From NCBI GenBank assembly GCA_002307055.1, contig DBTM01000078.1, positions 108,549 through 172,548 on the forward strand: a stretch of DNA of 64,000 nucleotides, read 5' to 3'. A program made the translations under genes and the position numbers. Below the pieces are notes generated by a model. That model made no database searches and was not told where the DNA came from. It saw nothing but the letters and a program-made list of their open reading frames with translations. Within the stretch, counting starts at the first letter, position 1. Each line of letters opens with the position of its first letter. Below, in pieces: positions 52,818-62,265 of this stretch. The DNA is from Clostridiales bacterium UBA1316 (GTDB lineage: Bacteria > Bacillota > Clostridia > Oscillospirales > Oscillospiraceae).

Positions 52818-53381
52818 ATGCCGGACAAGACAGACAGAAGAATCAAATACACAAAAATGGTGCTCAAGCAAAGTCTCCTCAATCTCATGCGCGACCATCC
52901 AATTGAAAAGATATCTGTCAAGGATTTATGCGAGAAAGCAGACATTAACCGTGGGACCTTTTACACGCATTATTCAGACCCGTATGATTTGCTTGGGCAA
53001 ATTGAAAACGAGCTGTTCAATGATATTCTTGTTTCTCTCGAATCATCGCTTAAAGCCGATGCAATCTCGGCGCTGCTTGCCCAGATATTCGCGGCGATTG
53101 AGAAAAACAGGGAGCTTTGCATGGTTTTGTTCAGCGAATACGGCGATAAGGTCTTCTTAAAACGGGTCATGCTTATTGCGCGCGACAGAAGCATTGCCGA
53201 ATGGAAGAAAATTCTGCCGTCTGTAGGAGACAAGCAGCTGGATATGCTTTATACCTTTTACGCAAACGGCTGCATCGCCATCATCCAGCACTGGATTCAG
53301 AATGGTATGAAGGAAAGCCCGGACGAGCTGACGCTCTTTATCGATAAAATTTCAACCCTGGGCCTGCTCGCATTTAAGTAA
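52818..53381 (+). CDS. TetR-family transcriptional regulator
   Basis: 187 residues, AGGTGGG upstream. N-terminal HTH: TKMVLKQSLLNLMRDHPIEK, ISVKDLCEKADINRGTFYTH, YSDPYDLLGQIENEL. The helical C terminus resembles the TetR_C group near DhaS. Divergent from the epimerase gene and convergent with the first glycyl radical enzyme gene. It most likely controls the epimerase and itself. Confidence 0.85.
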   Translation: MPDKTDRRIKYTKMVLKQSLLNLMRDHPIEKISVKDLCEKADINRGTFYTHYSDPYDLLGQIENELFNDILVSLESSLKADAISALLAQIFAAIEKNRELCMVLFSEYGDKVFLKRVMLIARDRSIAEWKKILPSVGDKQLDMLYTFYANGCIAIIQHWIQNGMKESPDELTLFIDKISTLGLLAFK

Positions 53382-53393
53382 GGCTGTGCTCAT

Positions 53394-53430
53394 AAAAAGC
53401 GCCCCGTCATAATTTTGACGAGGCGTTTTT
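53394..53430. terminator. Bidirectional terminator between TetR and GRE 1
   Basis: CGCCCCGTCA pairs with TGACGAGGCG with one mismatch. It is flanked by AAAAAG on the left and GTTTTTG on the right, so T-runs exist on both strands. Confidence 0.85.
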
Positions 53431-53446
53431 GTTCTTATCTGCCGGT

Positions 53447-55888
53447 TTACATATTGAGTTCTGTTCTGCGAATCAGGTCGTTTTGTCCGGTGATGTGCAG
53501 CTCGACAAAGTAGGCGGAGAAACCGGCGACGCGGACGACGAGATTTTTGTACTTGTCGGGGTTCTGCTGCGCGGCTTTGAGCGTGTCCGAGCTGATGACG
53601 TTGATTTGGAGCTCCATACCGCCGAGACTGAAGTAGGTCTGAATCAGCTGCGAGAGCTTTTTCCACCCATCCTCGCCGGACAGCGCGCTTGGATGGAACT
53701 TGAGGTTCATGAGCGTGCCGTTGGAGAAGTCGGCCTGATTGATTTTTGAGACGGAGGAGACGACAGCCGTCGGTCCGTTCTTATCCATCGTCTGCGGTGC
53801 GGCGATACCGTCCGCGAGCGGCTCACCCTTGTAGCGCCCGTCCGGTGTCGCGGCGGTGACCATGCCGAACATCACGTTGGTAGTGACAGGATACAACCCT
53901 GCGCTGCAGCGTCCTCTTGGGCCGGTCAGGCTGTTGACGGCATCGGCGAAGCATTTCGCCGCGAAGGTGACCTGCTCGTCACACTCGGGAATGCCGTTGC
54001 CGTAATGCGGGGCCTCGTTGAGAATGTAGCGGTGGAGCTCTTCAGAGCCTTCCCAGTTATGCATAACAGCGTCATACATTTCACGGGCGGTGCAGATTTT
54101 CTTGTCGAAGACGCAATGCTTGATGATGTTCAGGCTGTCCGCGACGTTGCCGATGCCGACGCCCGAGTCGCCGGTGGAGTTGTATTTCGCGCCGCCCCAC
54201 ATGACATCCGCGCCTTTTTCCATGCAGCCGGCCATCGTCGCTGAAACCAGCGGGTTCGGCAGAACCTCGCGGGCGACATATTCGAAGGAGGCGATGTTCA
54301 TGATGTGCCACTTGACAAAGTATTCGATTTGTTTTTTATAGGCGGCTCTGACCTCGTCAAAGGTCTTCATATTGTAGAGATAGCCGGTTGCCGGGCCGAC
54401 ACGCGGATTCGGCGTCCCGGGAGGCGCCGCCACAAAAGCATTGAGCATCGGCTGCGTGGTAAAGCCGTCGTTAATCGCCAGCAGCAGTGCGTTGGCCAGG
54501 TTCATATAGCTCTCGCAGCCCGTGCCGCCGCAGGCAGGCCACTCCGTACCGCAGCCGGCCAGCTCGACGCAGCCGATCAGCGTACAGTTTCTGGCATCCT
54601 CAAGCGTCAAACCGCGCGCCAGAAGCGCCGGGATAATCACATCATCGTTTTCATATGTCGGTACGCCTCCGGCAAGCTTGGTTGTTTCAATCGCGGCTTC
54701 CCAAAGTGCGGCGGGGGTATTTTTGTGGATGCGAAGCGCCTGCGGGGGGTCGTGTAAAAGCAGGCGGCCCACGGTCTGCAGCATCATAAAGGTAACAATG
54801 TTCGAGGCATCGTTGCCGTCCTTGTCGACGCCGCCCATTGTCATGAGCTGACCGCTTGTATAGCCCGGGTTGCTCTGCGTTGCGCCGTAGCTCCAGGGCT
54901 TGTTCATCTCGGCGACCTTGAGGTAGAAGAGATCCATGATCTCCTGTGCGTATTCGGGTGTGATACGTCCCGCGTCTATATCAGCCTGGCAGAAATCACC
55001 GAGATATTGGTCGACGCGGCCAAAGCTCATACCGTGCATGTTGGCATCCAGGCAGAGCGCGGTCTGATACATAAAGAGGCACTGCACAGCGTCCACAAAG
55101 TTGCGGGCCGGCTTTTCAACCGTCCAGTTGAGGGTGTCAACCATCATAGCGAGTTCTTTTTTACGCGTCGGATCTTTTTCTATAGCCAGCTTTTCCTCGG
55201 CGAGCTTCGCGTAGCGCTTTGTCAGCGTGATGATGCCCTCGCTGACGATGGAAACGGCGCGGTAAAAGTTGAATTGGTCGATTGTTTTGCCCGGCATGCC
55301 CTGATCAATCAGGTCTTGCATCTTCTGCTCGGCTTCAGCCTTGATGGCGCCGAAGCCCTTGCGGATGGCGGTGTTATAGCCTGTGGCGAAATGGCCGACG
55401 GGTGTCTGGCACGTATCGCTCGGGCCGAACTGTGTCACGCCGTTGCCTGCGATTGCCTTGTACGCGTCCAGCATCTGAGCGTCCGCTTTGGCGCTCATGC
55501 ATTCCTTCATCCAAAAATCAATAGTCGAGAGGATATACGCTTTGTCGTCGTCCGCGAGAATATAGGGGTCAATCTCTCTGGTGCAGAGAAATCCGCTCTC
55601 AATCTCTTCCTTGAGCCAGCTGACGGAATTTTCAGGATACAATGCGGCGGCACGGTATGTTGCGGACTGCGCACCGACGATTACCTCGCCGTCATCAATG
55701 CGGACGGGGATATTTTCGCAGATGTTTCTTAGGTTTTTAGCGCGTTTGAGAATACCGGTCATATCTGGATTCTGCATGTAAAACTCCGTGATGAGCCGGT
55801 ATCTGGCTGTGCAGATTTCAGGCTGGGTCACGCGGTATTTTTCACGCATTTTGACGACACGCTCCGTAATGGGCTTGAGCTTATACAT
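53447..55888 (-). CDS. Glycyl radical enzyme, paralogue 1 (eliminase/decarboxylase class, substrate unknown)
   Basis: 813 residues from the ATG preceded by GGAGG. Full PFL-like fold. The thiyl cysteine lies in TLIGCVELAGCGTEWPACGG (Cys about 440) and the glycyl radical in VVRVAGFSAYFVEL (Gly about 789). CVE, rather than the paired Cys of pyruvate formate-lyase, places it with dehydratases, C-N or C-S lyases and decarboxylases. The residues after CVE do not match the loops I remember for choline, glycerol, hydroxyproline or hydroxyphenylacetate enzymes. No microcompartment genes are near. It is very similar to the next gene along its whole length, so they arose by duplication. The activase at 59766 probably serves both. 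Confidence 0.88.
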   Translation of the reverse strand: MYKLKPITERVVKMREKYRVTQPEICTARYRLITEFYMQNPDMTGILKRAKNLRNICENIPVRIDDGEVIVGAQSATYRAAALYPENSVSWLKEEIESGFLCTREIDPYILADDDKAYILSTIDFWMKECMSAKADAQMLDAYKAIAGNGVTQFGPSDTCQTPVGHFATGYNTAIRKGFGAIKAEAEQKMQDLIDQGMPGKTIDQFNFYRAVSIVSEGIITLTKRYAKLAEEKLAIEKDPTRKKELAMMVDTLNWTVEKPARNFVDAVQCLFMYQTALCLDANMHGMSFGRVDQYLGDFCQADIDAGRITPEYAQEIMDLFYLKVAEMNKPWSYGATQSNPGYTSGQLMTMGGVDKDGNDASNIVTFMMLQTVGRLLLHDPPQALRIHKNTPAALWEAAIETTKLAGGVPTYENDDVIIPALLARGLTLEDARNCTLIGCVELAGCGTEWPACGGTGCESYMNLANALLLAINDGFTTQPMLNAFVAAPPGTPNPRVGPATGYLYNMKTFDEVRAAYKKQIEYFVKWHIMNIASFEYVAREVLPNPLVSATMAGCMEKGADVMWGGAKYNSTGDSGVGIGNVADSLNIIKHCVFDKKICTAREMYDAVMHNWEGSEELHRYILNEAPHYGNGIPECDEQVTFAAKCFADAVNSLTGPRGRCSAGLYPVTTNVMFGMVTAATPDGRYKGEPLADGIAAPQTMDKNGPTAVVSSVSKINQADFSNGTLMNLKFHPSALSGEDGWKKLSQLIQTYFSLGGMELQINVISSDTLKAAQQNPDKYKNLVVRVAGFSAYFVELHITGQNDLIRRTELNM

Positions 55889-56023
55889 TGTCAACCTCCT
55901 GTTTATCATAAATTGTTATTTATCTGTTTATATATATACAATTCTTCTTTTTATAGTATAGCACAACCGTCCTGCTTTGCAAATGCGGAAGAGTGCCAAA
56001 ACCATGCAACATTTGAATGACTG

Positions 56024-56063
56024 CATACAAAAAGCAGGATATATGCACCCTGCTTTTTGTATG
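56024..56063 (-). terminator. Terminator of GRE 2
   Basis: CATACAAAAAGCAGG (56024-56038) pairs with CCTGCTTTTTGTATG (56049-56063), adjoining the stop codon on the minus strand. Confidence 0.8.
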
Positions 56064-58517
56064 TTATATCGCAAGCTCTGTTCTTCGGATTAAATCGTTT
56101 TGGCCGTCTTTGGCGAGCTCAACGAAATAGGCGGAGAAACCGGCGACGCGGACGACGAGGTTTTTGTATTTGCCGGGGCTTTGCTGCGCCTGGCGGAGCA
56201 TGTCGGAGCTGACGACGTTGATTTGGAGCTCCATGCCGCCCATATCGAAATAGGTTTGCATGAGACTCATGAGCTTCCGCCAGCCGTCGCTGCCAGCGAG
56301 TGCCGTTGGGTGGAACTTGAGGTTCATCAGTGTGCCGTTGGGGAAATCGCCCTGGTTGATACCGGCAATCGAGGAGATAACGGCAGTCGGCCCGTTTTTG
56401 TCGTAGCCCTGCGGCGCGGCGATACCGTCGGCGAGAGGCTCGTATTTATAACGGCCGTCCGGCGTCGCCGCTGTGATTTTGCCGAACATGATGTTGATGG
56501 TGACGGGATATAAACCGGCGCTTGAGCGCCCTCTCGGGCCGGAGGTCCGGTGAACGGCGTCGGCAAAGACCTTCGCGGCCCAACCGGCCAGCGCGTCAAT
56601 CTCGGGGATGCCGTTGCCGTAATGCGGCGCTTCATTGAGGATATACCGGTGCAGTTCCTCGTGACCCTCCCAGTTGTTTATCAGCGCGTCGTACAGCTCC
56701 CGTGCCGAACAGATCTTCTTGTCGAAAACGCAGTGGCGGATGATATTCAGGCTGTCGGCGACGTTGCCGATGCCGACGCCGGAGTTGCCGGTGGAGTTAT
56801 ATTTCGCGCCGCCGAACATGACATCCATGCCCTTTTCCATGCAGCCCTCCATGGTTGACGAAACGACTGGCTGCGGTAGGACCTCGCGGGCGACATATTC
56901 AAAGGAGTTGATGTTCATGTGGTGCCATTTGACGAACCATTCCACCTGCTTAATAAAGGCTTCCTGCACCTGCTCGAAGCGCTCCATCTCATACAGGCGC
57001 CCGGTCGGAACGCCGACGCGTTCTTTCGGCGGCTCGGGAATGGGCGAGCCCTTCGGCAGGCGTTCAATGACGACGGGCGGCATGGGGAGATAGCCGTCGT
57101 TCATAGCCAGCCACAGCATGTTGACGAGATTCATGTAGCTCTCCTGACCGGAGCCGCCGCAGGCGGGCCATTCCGTGCCGCAGCCGGCAGGCTCGACACA
57201 GCCGATGAGCGTGCAGTTCCGGGCATCCTCGAGCGACAGGCCGCGGCGCATCAGCGCCGGAATAATTACCTCGTCGTTTTCAAACGTCGGTACGCCTCCT
57301 GCGATTTTTGTCGTTTCGATGGCGGCTTCCCACAGCTCGGGCGGTGTATTTTTGTGGATGCGCAGCGCCTGCGGGGGATCGTGCAAAATGAGGCGTCCCG
57401 CCGCCTGCAGCATCATATAGGTCACGGCGTTTGAAGCGTCCTTCCCGTCCTTATCCACGCCGCCCATCGTCATCAGCTGGCCGGAGGTGTAGCCGGGATT
57501 CGAAAGCGTCGGGCCGTAACCCCAGGGCTTATTCATCTCGGCGCACTTGAGATAAAACAGATCGAGAATCTCCTGCGCGTATTCGGAGGAGATAATACCG
57601 GCCTTGATATCGGCGTCATAAAAGCCGCCGAGGTACTGGTCGACACGCCCGAAGCTGATGCCGTGCATGTTGGCGTCGAGGCATAGGCAGGTCTGATACA
57701 TAAACAGGCATTGAACGGCCTCGTGGAACGTTCGGCAGGGCTTTTCCATGCACCAATTGAGCGCCTCCGCCATCGCCTCGAGCTCTTTTTTCCGGGACGG
57801 ATCTTTTTCAATCGATGCTTTTTCTTCAGCGCGCTTTGCATAGCGCTTTGTCAGTATAATCATACCGTCGCAGACGATGGAGACGGCGCGGTAAAAGTTG
57901 TATTGCTCAATGGTTTTCCCGGGCAGCGCTGCATCAAGCAGCGCGGCTCTTTTCTCCTCAGCTTCAGCCTTGATTGCACCGAAGCCTTTATGGATAGCGG
58001 TATTATAGCCGGTGCAGAAATGCCCGACCGGTGTCGTCGTCTGGCCCTTGGGGCCAAAATTGGTCACGCCGTTTCGCGCAATCGGAAAATATTCGTCGAT
58101 AATCTGCGCGTCTGTTTTGGCGCTCATGCATTCCTTCATCCAAAAATCGACGGTGGACAGGATGTAGTTCCGGTCTTCTTCGGCAAGAATATAGGGGTCG
58201 ATGGTCCGGGTTGAGATATAGCGGTTTTCCACCTCATCCTTGAGCCACTGAACGGAATTCTCCGGGTACAGCGCCGCGGCGCGGTATTTTGCCGACTGCG
58301 CCCCGACGATGACTTCTCCGTCGTCAATGCGCACGGGTATGTGCTCACAGATGTTTTTAAAGTTTTTAGCGCGCTTTAAAATACCCGTCATATCGGGATT
58401 GCTCATATAAAATTCCGTTATCAGCCGATAACGGGCAGTGCAGATTTCAGGCTGTGTCTCGCGGTATCTCTCGCGCATTTTAACAACGCGGTCGGTAATC
58501 GGTTTGAGTGTATACAT
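56064..58517 (-). CDS. Glycyl radical enzyme, paralogue 2 (eliminase/decarboxylase class, substrate unknown)
   Basis: 817 residues from the ATG at 58517 (GGAGG upstream). Thiyl Cys about 440 in TLIGCVEPAGCGTEWPACGG and glycyl radical Gly about 793 in RVAGFSAYFVEL. Compared with paralogue 1 the loop changes Leu to Pro after CVE and GGTGCESYM to GGSGQESYM. The segment around 485-505 (LPMPPVVIERLPKGSPIPEP) differs strongly, so substrate preference may differ. It has its own terminator and a leader, so it need not be cotranscribed with paralogue 1. Divergent from the LysR gene, which likely controls it. Confidence 0.88.
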   Translation of the reverse strand: MYTLKPITDRVVKMRERYRETQPEICTARYRLITEFYMSNPDMTGILKRAKNFKNICEHIPVRIDDGEVIVGAQSAKYRAAALYPENSVQWLKDEVENRYISTRTIDPYILAEEDRNYILSTVDFWMKECMSAKTDAQIIDEYFPIARNGVTNFGPKGQTTTPVGHFCTGYNTAIHKGFGAIKAEAEEKRAALLDAALPGKTIEQYNFYRAVSIVCDGMIILTKRYAKRAEEKASIEKDPSRKKELEAMAEALNWCMEKPCRTFHEAVQCLFMYQTCLCLDANMHGISFGRVDQYLGGFYDADIKAGIISSEYAQEILDLFYLKCAEMNKPWGYGPTLSNPGYTSGQLMTMGGVDKDGKDASNAVTYMMLQAAGRLILHDPPQALRIHKNTPPELWEAAIETTKIAGGVPTFENDEVIIPALMRRGLSLEDARNCTLIGCVEPAGCGTEWPACGGSGQESYMNLVNMLWLAMNDGYLPMPPVVIERLPKGSPIPEPPKERVGVPTGRLYEMERFEQVQEAFIKQVEWFVKWHHMNINSFEYVAREVLPQPVVSSTMEGCMEKGMDVMFGGAKYNSTGNSGVGIGNVADSLNIIRHCVFDKKICSARELYDALINNWEGHEELHRYILNEAPHYGNGIPEIDALAGWAAKVFADAVHRTSGPRGRSSAGLYPVTINIMFGKITAATPDGRYKYEPLADGIAAPQGYDKNGPTAVISSIAGINQGDFPNGTLMNLKFHPTALAGSDGWRKLMSLMQTYFDMGGMELQINVVSSDMLRQAQQSPGKYKNLVVRVAGFSAYFVELAKDGQNDLIRRTELAI

Positions 58518-58768
58518 AAAAACCTCCAGAAAAAACGATAGGTACATTTGAAGTATATCATAACAGATACGTTTTTCAATCATACAGGACGAATACAGCA
58601 TGCAACATATTTATGAATACATGTGCAAAATAACAGATGACGCGCCGTTGAGAGCTCATGTCGGAGCTGAATTTACCTGTTTCTTATTATTTGTGATTAT
58701 GATAAACTATACTAATAAAGGCTTCCCGGAGGGGAAGCTGACTGATGAGGGAATTGTGGGGAATCAGT

Positions 58769-59653
58769 ATGAATTTCTCTCAGATAAAATGTTTCTTAGC
58801 CGCCGCGGAATGCTTGAGCTTCACGCGGGCGGCTGATCGGTTATATCTGTCGCAGCCTGTACTCAGCCGGCAGATTGCGGCGATGGAGGACGAGCTTGGG
58901 ATTGAGCTGTTTGTTCGCGAAAAGAAGGCTGTTAAGCTGACGCACGCGGGCAAGGTGTTTGCCGAGGGACTCTCAAAGCTTACCGGCGAGTATCAATCCC
59001 TCGTTGAAAAGGCAACCGCCATCCACAAGGGTTTTGCCGGGAATCTGAATATCGGCATGGTCGAGGGGCAGCTCATCTGTCCGCCGTATTCGCAGGCGCT
59101 CGGCAGCTTCCATGATGAATATCCCAATGTCCGCGTCAATCTCTCCCGGCATACGATGGGGGGCATGCAGCACGCCATCAGGACCGGCGAAATAGACGTT
59201 GCCTTCAATGCGCTGTTCAGCCTGACCGACGAGGATGAGCTGGACTATCTCGCCGTCGGCCGGGCGCAGACGATGCTCGTCATTCCAAAATCGCACCCGC
59301 TGGCGGACAGGGAAGGCCTCAGCCTGACCGATTTTAAGGACGACACCTTTTTAACTCTGCCGGAAACGGAATCGCCGTTTATCGCGCGCTTTTCTGAGCG
59401 CGTTGCCAAGCATGATTTTTTTAAGCCGAAAACATTGGAAGCGCCCAACATCGGCGCGCTGGCGCTTTGGCTTGAGGCAGGTTACGGGATTTTCCCGCTC
59501 AACGAGAATCACGCGCTTCGGAATAACCCGAATCTCGTGTTTAAGGTCATGCCGGAGCTTGAGGATTCCATTGAAATCGTCCTATGGAAAAAGGACAACA
59601 CCAACCCGATGATCCGTTCATTTGTCAAGCAGTTTAATACAATCAGCTCTTGA
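58769..59653 (+). CDS. LysR-family transcriptional regulator
   Basis: 294 residues from the ATG at 58769 with GGGGAA upstream (an ATG at 58745 is in frame). N-terminal HTH: MNFSQIKCFLAAAECLSFTR, AADRLYLSQPVLSRQIAAME, then the substrate-binding-like domain (GNLNIGMVEGQLICPPYSQA, LVIPKSHPLADREGLS). LysR proteins commonly activate a divergent gene in response to a pathway metabolite; here that is glycyl radical enzyme 2. It precedes the activase gene on the same strand by 112 bases. Confidence 0.9.
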   Translation: MNFSQIKCFLAAAECLSFTRAADRLYLSQPVLSRQIAAMEDELGIELFVREKKAVKLTHAGKVFAEGLSKLTGEYQSLVEKATAIHKGFAGNLNIGMVEGQLICPPYSQALGSFHDEYPNVRVNLSRHTMGGMQHAIRTGEIDVAFNALFSLTDEDELDYLAVGRAQTMLVIPKSHPLADREGLSLTDFKDDTFLTLPETESPFIARFSERVAKHDFFKPKTLEAPNIGALALWLEAGYGIFPLNENHALRNNPNLVFKVMPELEDSIEIVLWKKDNTNPMIRSFVKQFNTISS

Positions 59654-59765
59654 TATGGCGCAATGATGCATATTGCTTATCAAAGCATGTGAAAAAGGTT
59701 CTTTACGGAGCGGCGGTTATCAATTAGAATAAAAATAAAATATATCAATCAATTGGAGTATCAAT

Positions 59766-60725
59766 ATGGAGAATAAGAAGCAGACCGGTAAGTTTTACGA
59801 TATACAGGGTTTTTCCGTCCATGACGGCCCCGGCATCCGCCTGACACTGTTCATGAAGGGCTGCCCCCTGCGCTGCCCATGGTGCCACAGCCCCGAATCT
59901 CAGGCTTTCCCGACGGAGCTCAACTGGATGGAGATCAAATGCGTCGGTATCGAAAAGTGCGGAAATTGCCTTGATGTCTGCCCGCATGGCGCCATCACAC
60001 CCGGTAAAAAGAAAAAATCACTCAAGGGTGATGAAGAGATCACCCTTGTCACCGTCGACCGCTCGAAATGCGATGACTGCGGGAAGTGTGCCGAGGCCTG
60101 CACCTCAAAGGCGCTTTACATGTGCGGCACCGATTATACCATTGACGAGATCATGGAGCGGGTCAGAAGAGATATCCCGTTCTTCAATAAATCCGGCGGC
60201 GGTGTAACGGTCTCCGGCGGCGAATGCCTCTGCCAGCCTGAGTTCCTGCTCGAAATTCTAAAAACCTGCAAGGCGGAAGGCATCCATACGGCTGTCGATA
60301 CAACCGGCTTTGCCAAATGGGAGGCCATTGAGTCCATCCTGCCGTATACGGACCTGTTCCTGCTGGACATCAAGGGCGTCGACCCGGAGCTCCATAAAAA
60401 AATTATAGGCGTTCCCAACGCGCTTATACTTGAAAACGCCAGGAAGATCGCACAAGCCGGTGGGAAATTCCAAATCAGGATTCCCGTTATACCGATGTAT
60501 AATGATTCCGTCAAGGCGTTTGAGGACATGGGTCAGTTTATCAAGACGCTTGGCGATTCTGTTGAGGTCGTGCAGCTCCTGCCGTATCACAATTTAGGCA
60601 CCGTCAAGTGGGAGCGGCTCCAGCGGAACGCCCCCATCCTTGAGGCGACGCCGCCGTCCGACGAGCTGATGCAGGCCAGAAAAGAACAGCTGGAGGACAT
60701 GGGCCTGAGCGTCATTATCCACTAA
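59766..60725 (+). CDS. Glycyl radical enzyme activating enzyme (radical SAM)
   Basis: 319 residues, TTGGAG upstream. Radical SAM motif FMKGCPLRCPWCHSPESQ (CxxxCxxC), an inserted pair of 4Fe-4S clusters (CGNCLDVCPHGAI and CDDCGKCAEACTSKAL), SGGECLCQPEFLLEIL, TGFAKWEAIES and LLDIKGVDPELHKK. Using SAM, it installs the glycyl radical. The two extra clusters are typical of activases for dehydratases, lyases and decarboxylases and are absent from the pyruvate formate-lyase activase. The only glycyl radical enzymes in the window are the two paralogues upstream on the opposite strand. Confidence 0.94.
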   Translation: MENKKQTGKFYDIQGFSVHDGPGIRLTLFMKGCPLRCPWCHSPESQAFPTELNWMEIKCVGIEKCGNCLDVCPHGAITPGKKKKSLKGDEEITLVTVDRSKCDDCGKCAEACTSKALYMCGTDYTIDEIMERVRRDIPFFNKSGGGVTVSGGECLCQPEFLLEILKTCKAEGIHTAVDTTGFAKWEAIESILPYTDLFLLDIKGVDPELHKKIIGVPNALILENARKIAQAGGKFQIRIPVIPMYNDSVKAFEDMGQFIKTLGDSVEVVQLLPYHNLGTVKWERLQRNAPILEATPPSDELMQARKEQLEDMGLSVIIH

Positions 60726-60775
60726 AAGGAGATCTACAGCTACTCCGGCAATTTTTTACGCAAAGAGATTAGGAA

Positions 60776-60820
60776 TATCAAAACACCGGTGGGAGTCGAA
60801 AACCCACCGGTGTTTTGATA
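60776..60820 (+). terminator. Terminator after the activase gene
   Basis: Perfect 18-bp arms 60776-60793 and 60803-60820 with a 9-base loop; the right arm contains GTTTTGATATTG. Confidence 0.8.
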
Positions 60821-60859
60821 TTGTATGAAATTTAACTTAAAAACACGGTGAATCCTTTT

Positions 60860-60889
60860 TTGACAAACAAGCGGCAGGCTCAGTATAAT
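60860..60889 (+). promoter_or_regulatory. Consensus promoter with no obvious gene
   Basis: TTGACA (60860-60865), 18 bp, TATAAT (60884-60889). The next CDS begins 165 bases later and has its own promoter. The stretch between (60890-60980) contains GAAGGGAG and a GCGCG...CGCGC hairpin but only tiny frames. It could be a small RNA or an extra upstream promoter. Confidence 0.55.
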
Positions 60890-60982
60890 CAAGGTGTTGA
60901 ATTCGAAATAGTCTTGAAGGGAGCGCGTGTACCGCCGCGCGGGATGAAAGAAGCGTATGGTTAAATACAGCATATTATGTAC

Positions 60983-61011
60983 TTGCCGCTAATGGTGCAT
61001 GTTGGTATAAT
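60983..61011 (+). promoter_or_regulatory. Promoter of the J-domain gene
   Basis: TTGCCG (60983-60988), 17 bp, TATAAT (61006-61011). Confidence 0.55.
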
Positions 61012-61053
61012 AGGCGCGGATAGACCTAAATTTACTCATTCAAACGGAGGCTC

Positions 61054-61506
61054 ATGATGACCAGTGTTGCAGTGAATCTTGACGCGCTCAAGCATAAGGT
61101 GAGAAAGCTCAAGCAGCTAGAGATTAACCTCCGGTTTCATGGTATCAAGCAGCCGGATAAATATCTTGTTTGGGATTATTTTTTTGATCTGAACGGGACG
61201 AATACCGGCAAAGCGAAGTACTCGTTATGTATGCTGGCGGCTATGACGCATGAGGAATATAAGAACGCTGTCAATGAGTATTTCGCGTTTGTCTATTATG
61301 AGCTCTACAAACAGAACGGTGTTTTAAACATACGCGGGAATTATGACCCCGACATTCTGTCGTCGCTCAATTTGCCGCTGAACGCAAGTGAGAGCGATAT
61401 CAAAAAAAGATTCCGCGAGCTTGCTAAGCTCTATCACCCCGACGCAGGCGGCGACGCCGCCCTGTTTATAGAGCTGATGGATAAATATAAAAGACTGATT
61501 GGATGA
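61054..61506 (+). CDS. Small protein with C-terminal J domain
   Basis: 150 residues, GGAGG upstream (ATG at 61054 or 61057). Residues about 1-100 are helical and unrecognised (KLKQLEINLRFHGIKQPDKY, FDLNGTNTGKAKYSLCMLAA). The C terminus is a short J domain: LPLNASESDIKKRFRELAKL followed by YHPDAGGD with the HPD tripeptide at about 128-130. J domains stimulate DnaK ATPase. The J domain at the C terminus, without Gly/Phe or zinc regions, suggests a specialised co-chaperone. Confidence 0.85.
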   Translation: MMTSVAVNLDALKHKVRKLKQLEINLRFHGIKQPDKYLVWDYFFDLNGTNTGKAKYSLCMLAAMTHEEYKNAVNEYFAFVYYELYKQNGVLNIRGNYDPDILSSLNLPLNASESDIKKRFRELAKLYHPDAGGDAALFIELMDKYKRLIG

Positions 61507-61532
61507 TAATACTAATTTCCAAATAAGCTTGT

Positions 61533-62135
61533 TTATTCTTTGTAAGTGACCTTTGTATACACCTGAGAAAAGTCGATAGCGTCTCCGGACCGCGAGCTGA
61601 ACAGTCCGTGCTCAAGATCATCCCAGGTAACGGTATTATCATTGACCAAAACATAATAGACATAATCGGAGAATATCGCGGTTTTACTGCTTGGCGTTCC
61701 TTCATACCTCATTAAGTAGGTGTACTCTTTCGAAACTTTTTTTCCTGTGTCCGTATCCATTTCTTCTATGGTATATTTTTTCCCGTCAAATGACAGATCC
61801 TTAATATATAGGACTGGGTAATCGTTTTTAATGTCGCTATACAGTTTCGCTGAGTAATGTGATTTATCCAGCAGCGTATAATAAAAGGCCAGCCTGACGG
61901 TTCCGGCTTTCCCCGCATGCGATGCCTTGACAAACGCATCCCATACATCCTGCCCGTGCGTAATACTGATATTTTCGTAAACAACACAATTGTCTGACTC
62001 TGCGTTCTGAAGACTGTATGTATCAGGCAGCGATTCCAGGGGCACCGCTGTTTGCCTGCCTGTATTTTTACCGCAACCACCAAGCATGGCTATCATACAT
62101 CCCAACGCCAGTGCGCACGCTATGATCCTTCTCAT
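61533..62135 (-). CDS. Hypothetical lipoprotein
   Basis: 200 residues, GGAGG upstream. Lipobox MLGGC (Cys about 21) after ACALALGCMIAMLGG. The mature part starts with about 30 polar residues, then a mixed alpha/beta domain: VYENISITHGQDVWDAFVKA, GKAGTVRLAFYYTLLDKSHY, YPVLYIKDLSFDGKKYTIEE. The pattern slightly recalls DUF4362 but I am not sure. Anchored outside the membrane. Function unknown. Confidence 0.7.
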   Translation of the reverse strand: MRRIIACALALGCMIAMLGGCGKNTGRQTAVPLESLPDTYSLQNAESDNCVVYENISITHGQDVWDAFVKASHAGKAGTVRLAFYYTLLDKSHYSAKLYSDIKNDYPVLYIKDLSFDGKKYTIEEMDTDTGKKVSKEYTYLMRYEGTPSSKTAIFSDYVYYVLVNDNTVTWDDLEHGLFSSRSGDAIDFSQVYTKVTYKE

Positions 62136-62210
62136 CAGCGAACCTCCATCATTTGTATTTTATGTTAAACACAGCATAGCGGATTTTTGTGCTAAGTGCA
62201 ATATTGATTA

Positions 62211-62240
62211 AAAACCTCGTCAGTCCCGGCGAGGTTTTTT
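62211..62240. terminator. Hairpin terminator with T-runs on both sides
   Basis: AAAACCTCG (62211-62219) with CGAGGTTTT (62230-62238) followed by TT. It lies upstream of both the lipoprotein gene (minus) and the sigma gene (plus), so it may insulate the divergent promoters. Confidence 0.65.
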
Positions 62241-62265
62241 GTGATAGAATTATGAGCAAACCGAT

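Noticed and set aside
55007..55732. 241-residue plus-strand frame opposite glycyl radical enzyme 1
   Set aside because: Shadow of the highly conserved minus-strand enzyme; no ribosome site or known domain.
53447..58517. Pyruvate formate-lyase assignment for the two glycyl radical enzymes
   Set aside because: The active site has CVE, not the adjacent cysteine pair of pyruvate formate-lyase, and the activase has two extra Fe-S clusters.
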